Source of the DNA: Verrucomicrobiota bacterium
GTDB taxonomy: Bacteria > Verrucomicrobiota > Verrucomicrobiia > Opitutales > Opitutaceae
DNA length: 8,873 bases
Assembly (NCBI GenBank): GCA_023447015.1
Contig: JAEXPG010000357.1
Location: forward strand, 1 to 8,873
Direction of reading: 5' to 3'
Shown piece by piece: positions 6,232 to 8,873 of the stretch (positions are counted from its first letter, which is position 1; every line of letters starts with the position of its first letter). Under the pieces are notes generated by a model. The model saw only the letters and a list, made by a program, of their open reading frames with translations, did not search any database and was not told the origin of the DNA. The position numbers were made by a program, and so were the translations under genes.

Positions 6232-6239
6232 AACCTGAA

Positions 6240-6274
6240 TTGCGGAATGTGGATCGCGGATCGCGGGTTGGGGA
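6240..6274. repeat. Degenerate 7-bp tandem repeat, five units
   Basis: Five consecutive heptamers can be read: TTGCGGA, ATGTGGA, TCGCGGA, TCGCGGG and TTGGGGA, with the loose consensus T(T/C)GCGGA. The array begins nine bases after the hyfC stop. Similar 'gcggatt' heptamer runs turn up between genes in a range of bacteria, so this is probably a simple-repeat tract. Confidence 0.6.
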
Positions 6275-6309
6275 AGGGCGGACCCTCCGGGGAAACCGCA
6301 CGTCACACC

Positions 6310-6319
6310 TCACCGGTGA
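6310..6319. repeat. 10-bp palindrome before hyfE
   Basis: TCACCGGTGA is a perfect palindrome. An overlapping stem, CGTCAC (6301-6306) with GTGACG (6316-6321), can also form. It lies about 80 bp before hyfE. It could be a protein-binding site or a small mRNA hairpin, but a single 10-bp palindrome is weak evidence. Confidence 0.25.
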
Positions 6320-6397
6320 CGACTCGCCCGGCCCGCAGACCCGCGCGGTCCGGACTTCGTTTGCTTCGTCGCCATCTGTCGAATCCGTCCTTCTTCC

Positions 6398-7060
6398 ATG
6401 AACGGCACCCTCAATCTCCTGATCGGTCTGGCGATGGGCCTGAACCTGATGGCGCTGGGCAGCAGCCGCATGCCCTCGCTGATCCGCGCGATGTCCGTGC
6501 AGGGCGTGGTGCTCGGCCTGATGCCGCTGCTGATGGAGCATCTCTTCGGCTGGGCCGCGTTGTTGCACGACTGGCCGGTGCTGCTGGTCGCGGTGGCGAC
6601 GGTCACCGTGAAGGGCGTGATCATCCCGCGCCTGCTCAACCGCGCCATGCGCGCGGCCAACATCGACCGCGACATGGAGCCGCTGATCGGCTACGTGCCC
6701 TCGCTCCTGCTCGGTGCTGGCGGCACGATCGCCGCGATGGCGCTGGCCCGCTCACTGCCGCTGCTGCCGGAGCACGCCGGGTCCCTGCTCGTGCCCGGCG
6801 CGCTGGCCTCGGTGCTGACCGGGTTCGTCCTGCTGATCGGCCGCACCAAGGCGATCTCGCAGGTCTGCGGCTACCTCATCCTCGAGAACGGCATCTACCT
6901 CTTCGGCCTGCTGCTCATCCGCGCCACGCCGCTGATGGTCGAGGCCGGCATCCTGCTCGACCTCACGGTCGGCGTGTTCGTGATCGGCATCATTGTCGAC
7001 CGTATCCAACGGGCGTTCGACTCGCTCGACACCCGCAAACTCACCGTCCTCCGCGAATGA
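6398..7060 (+). CDS. hyfE: HyfE: small hydrogenase-4 membrane subunit
   Basis: The protein has 220 residues, close to E. coli HyfE (216), with about six or seven membrane helices. The second half resembles NuoK: GYLILENGIYLFGLLLIR carries the membrane glutamate Glu163, and VEAGILLDLTVGVFVIGIIV carries Glu182 and Asp188. An earlier helix, VTVKGVIIPRLLNRAMRAAN, has Lys72. HyfE is an integral membrane subunit of hydrogenase 4 and related complexes, with its charged residues in the line of the ion path. The start is ATG 6398, where the coding-type hydrophobic sequence begins. No Shine-Dalgarno is present; the preceding bases are pyrimidine-rich, and initiation may depend on coupling to upstream translation. 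It overlaps hyfF by four bases (ATGA). Confidence 0.92.
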   Translation: MNGTLNLLIGLAMGLNLMALGSSRMPSLIRAMSVQGVVLGLMPLLMEHLFGWAALLHDWPVLLVAVATVTVKGVIIPRLLNRAMRAANIDRDMEPLIGYVPSLLLGAGGTIAAMALARSLPLLPEHAGSLLVPGALASVLTGFVLLIGRTKAISQVCGYLILENGIYLFGLLLIRATPLMVEAGILLDLTVGVFVIGIIVDRIQRAFDSLDTRKLTVLRE

Positions 7061-8502
7061 AAGAGATCCTCCTCGTCCTTCTTCCGTTCGTTGGCGCGGC
7101 GGTGGCGCTGGTCTGGCCGAGCGAAAAGTCGCGGCCGTGGCTCATGCCGCTCTTCGGTGCGGTGCATGCCGTGCTCTCGATCTGGCTCCTGCTCGCGCCG
7201 CCGGCCCAGCCGCTGGGCACGTGGTTCGGCCTCGATCCGCTCGCCCGGGCCGTGTTGCCGACGGTGTCGCTGCTGTTCGTGCTCTGCGGCGCCTATGGTG
7301 TCACCTACCTGCAGACGCACACCGAGCGGCCCAACCGCATCTTCGTGGCGCTCATGCTCGCCGTGCTCGGCCTGCTCAGCGCCGGCCACCTGGCGCGGCA
7401 CCTCGGCCTGCTCTGGATCGCCACCGAGGGGGTGACGCTCGCCGCGATCCCGTTGCTTCATTTCAACGGCACGCCGCGCGCCTACGAGGCCACGTGGAAG
7501 TACCTGCTTGTCGGCGGCACCGGCATCGCGCTCTCGCTGCTCGGCTCCTTCGCGCTCGGGTACGCCTCGCTGCACGGCGACGGTTCGGGCGATCTGACCT
7601 TCGGCGCGCTGGTCGCGCAGGGCCACGAGCTCACGCGGCCGTGGCTGCTCTCGGCCTGGGTGCTGCTGCTCGCCGGCTACGGCACCAAGATGGGCCTGGC
7701 GCCGATGCACACCTGGAAGCCCGACGCCTACGGCGAGGCGCCCGGCATCGTGGGCGCGATCCTCGCGGGCGGCGTCACCACCGTGGCGTTCACCGCCATC
7801 CTCCGCGTGCGCGCCGTGCTCGGCGCGGCGGGAGAGGGCGCGGTCGCAGATCGCACGCTGATCGCGATCGGGCTGTTCTCGCTGGTGGTCGCCGCGCTGT
7901 TCCTGCTCGGGACGCGCGACTTCAAGCGCATGCTCGCCTACTCGAGCGTCGAGCACATGGGCATCCTCGCGCTGGCCGCCGGGCTCGGTGCGCCGGGCCT
8001 GTGGGCGGCGCTCTTCCATGTGTGGGCCAACAGCCTGACCAAGGGCGCGCTCTTCCTCAGTGCCGGCACCATCCGCCGCGCCGCCGGGGCGCGCACGATG
8101 GACGAGGTCGGCGGCATGGCCGCGCTCACACCGGTCTCGGCCGGGATCTTTGTCGCGGGCATGTTCGCCGTCACCGCGCTGCCGCCGTTCGGCCCGTTTT
8201 TCAGCGAGCTGCGGATCGTGCGCGCGAGCTTCGGGCCGGCAGGCAACACCGCGGCCGGCATCGTGTTCCTCGGCTGCCTGCTCTTCGCCTTCTTCGGGCT
8301 CACGCGGGTGACCTTCGCCATCGTCGACGGCCGGCCGCGCGTCGCCTCGCAGGCGACCGGGCGGCGCTTCCCCGAGACCGCCGGCGTGATCGTGCCGCCG
8401 CTGCTGCTGATGGGGCTGTCGCTCTGGCTCGGCCTCGCGCTGCCCGACGTGCTCCGCACGGCGTGGACCGACGCCGTCGCCCAGATCATCTCCGCGCCAT
8501 GA
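7057..8502 (+). CDS. hyfF: HyfF: second antiporter-like membrane subunit
   Basis: The protein has 481 residues (E. coli HyfF about 526). ATG 7057 overlaps the hyfE stop as ATGA, and sequence upstream in this frame is not coding-like. Antiporter-family features are: WIATEGVTLAAIPLL with Glu124; GYGTKMGLAPMHTWKPDAYG with Lys211; DFKRMLAYSSVEHMGILA with Lys290 and Glu299; FHVWANSLTKGALFLSAG with His321 and Lys329; and TALPPFGPFFSEL. The helix matching HyfB Lys245 reads AGGVTTVAFTAIL and has no lysine, so the two pump modules are not equivalent at that site. HyfF is expected to provide a further ion-translocation channel. It lacks the long TWDCGY-type C-terminal extension of HyfB, which keeps the two apart. 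There is no Shine-Dalgarno before the start, so translation is probably coupled. It overlaps hyfG by four bases. Confidence 0.92.
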   Translation: MKEILLVLLPFVGAAVALVWPSEKSRPWLMPLFGAVHAVLSIWLLLAPPAQPLGTWFGLDPLARAVLPTVSLLFVLCGAYGVTYLQTHTERPNRIFVALMLAVLGLLSAGHLARHLGLLWIATEGVTLAAIPLLHFNGTPRAYEATWKYLLVGGTGIALSLLGSFALGYASLHGDGSGDLTFGALVAQGHELTRPWLLSAWVLLLAGYGTKMGLAPMHTWKPDAYGEAPGIVGAILAGGVTTVAFTAILRVRAVLGAAGEGAVADRTLIAIGLFSLVVAALFLLGTRDFKRMLAYSSVEHMGILALAAGLGAPGLWAALFHVWANSLTKGALFLSAGTIRRAAGARTMDEVGGMAALTPVSAGIFVAGMFAVTALPPFGPFFSELRIVRASFGPAGNTAAGIVFLGCLLFAFFGLTRVTFAIVDGRPRVASQATGRRFPETAGVIVPPLLLMGLSLWLGLALPDVLRTAWTDAVAQIISAP

Positions 8503-8873
8503 ACGCCGACGACACCCTGGTCCCGCTTGCCAACGCCGCCTCGCTCCCGTGGGCCGAGGTGCCGGAGTGGCCCGTGGCCGAATTCGTGGGCGTGGTCGCC
8601 GCGGCGCTCGAGCGCGGTGGCCGGCTCTGCGCGTGGTTCGGCGTGGCCGAACCGGCGATGGGGCCGGAGGCGCTGCGCCTCGTGGCGGTTGTCGCCTACG
8701 ACGCCGAGAACACGCTCGCCGTCGGACGCAGCATGCCGGTCTTCGAGCGAAGCTACCCGTCGCTCACCGTGCTCAACCACCAGGCGCATCTTTTCGAGCG
8801 CGAGGTGTGGGAGCAGTTCGGCGTCGAGCCCGTGGGCCACCCGTGGCTCAAGCCCGTGCGCCGCACCGCCGGC
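8499..8873 (+). CDS. hyfG: HyfG: NuoC-like N-terminal part of the hydrogenase large subunit (3' end outside window)
   Basis: ATG 8499 overlaps the hyfF stop (ATGA), and the frame is open to the last base, giving 125 residues. They form the start of a NuoC-type 30-kDa-like domain: LRLVAVVAYDAENTLAVGRS is followed by the diagnostic HLFEREVWEQFGVEPVGHPW (about 98-117) and a conserved basic stretch. In HyfG/HycE this domain is fused to a NuoD-like large subunit carrying the [NiFe] site, which would follow to the right. The Ni-ligating CxxC pairs are therefore out of sight, and hydrogenase activity cannot be confirmed from this window. The last gene of such operons is usually hyfI (small Fe-S subunit), expected downstream. 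Confidence 0.88.
   Translation, partial: MNADDTLVPLANAASLPWAEVPEWPVAEFVGVVAAALERGGRLCAWFGVAEPAMGPEALRLVAVVAYDAENTLAVGRSMPVFERSYPSLTVLNHQAHLFEREVWEQFGVEPVGHPWLKPVRRTAG

Larger units (their letters stand above)
6228..6401 (+). other. 57-codon reading frame exactly filling the hyfC-hyfE gap
   Basis: An ATG at 6228 overlaps the hyfC stop (ATGA). The frame stays open for 57 codons and ends at TGA 6399-6401, which overlaps the hyfE start ATG 6398 in the same ATGA fashion. The peptide is hydrophilic, begins MKPELRNVDRGSRVGEGR, and has no recognisable domain. Its first part is encoded by a 7-bp tandem repeat, which argues against a conserved protein. It may serve translational coupling of hyfE, which lacks a Shine-Dalgarno sequence. 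A chance frame remains quite possible at this GC content. Confidence 0.3.

Noticed and set aside
6232..6397. Remnant of hyfD between hyfC and hyfE
   Set aside because: The gap is 166 bp, the conceptual peptide is hydrophilic, and no antiporter motif is present. hyfD would be about 1.4 kb of hydrophobic sequence.
1..8873. CRISPR arrays, tRNA/rRNA genes, insertion sequence ends
   Set aside because: No spaced direct repeats, no tRNA-like cloverleaf, no transposase and no target duplication were seen on reading both strands.

Overview
This is very GC-rich bacterial DNA, densely coded, and most of it is a 'hydrogenase-4' (Hyf) type membrane gene cluster. The taxon cannot be read directly. The high GC, the coupled ATGA gene junctions, a secreted protein of a type I associate with Planctomycetes/Verrucomicrobia, and a helix-turn-helix/PTS-EIIA gene beside hyf suggest a Verrucomicrobiota member, perhaps Opitutaceae. 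That is an inference.

Layout. The left edge (1-458, +) is the 3' end of a HyfB-type proton-translocating subunit. A small secreted hypothetical protein follows (479-1045, +). Convergent to it lies an orphan archaeal-type AAA/STAND ATPase (1166-2263, -). The 216-bp divergent gap (2264-2479) holds a 17-bp inverted repeat just upstream of the ATPase start and a probable promoter for the next gene. That gene (2480-3187, +) encodes a helix-turn-helix domain joined to a PTS EIIA type-2 domain that keeps its histidines. From 3285 to the right edge runs one collinear operon: hyfB, hyfC, hyfE, hyfF and the start of hyfG. No hyfA or hyfD lies between these genes.

How the genes work together. HyfB and HyfF are antiporter-like ion-pumping subunits, HyfC is the NuoH-like membrane anchor, HyfE is the small NuoK-like membrane subunit, and HyfG (NuoCD-like) begins the peripheral catalytic arm. 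Together they describe a group 4 membrane-bound [NiFe] hydrogenase, or an energy-converting hydrogenase-related (Ehr) complex, that couples redox chemistry to H+ or Na+ movement. The residues that would separate these two (Ni-binding cysteines in the second half of HyfG) lie beyond the window. The HTH-EIIA protein just upstream is the best candidate regulator, possibly linking expression to PTS phosphorylation state.

Points worth a second look: two HyfB paralogs about 2.8 kb apart with accessory genes between them; two gaps in the operon that are each spanned exactly by a short reading frame coupled at both ends; a degenerate 7-bp tandem repeat after hyfC; and an in-frame coding-like tail after the ATPase stop codon. 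No RNA genes, CRISPR array, insertion sequence or origin was seen.
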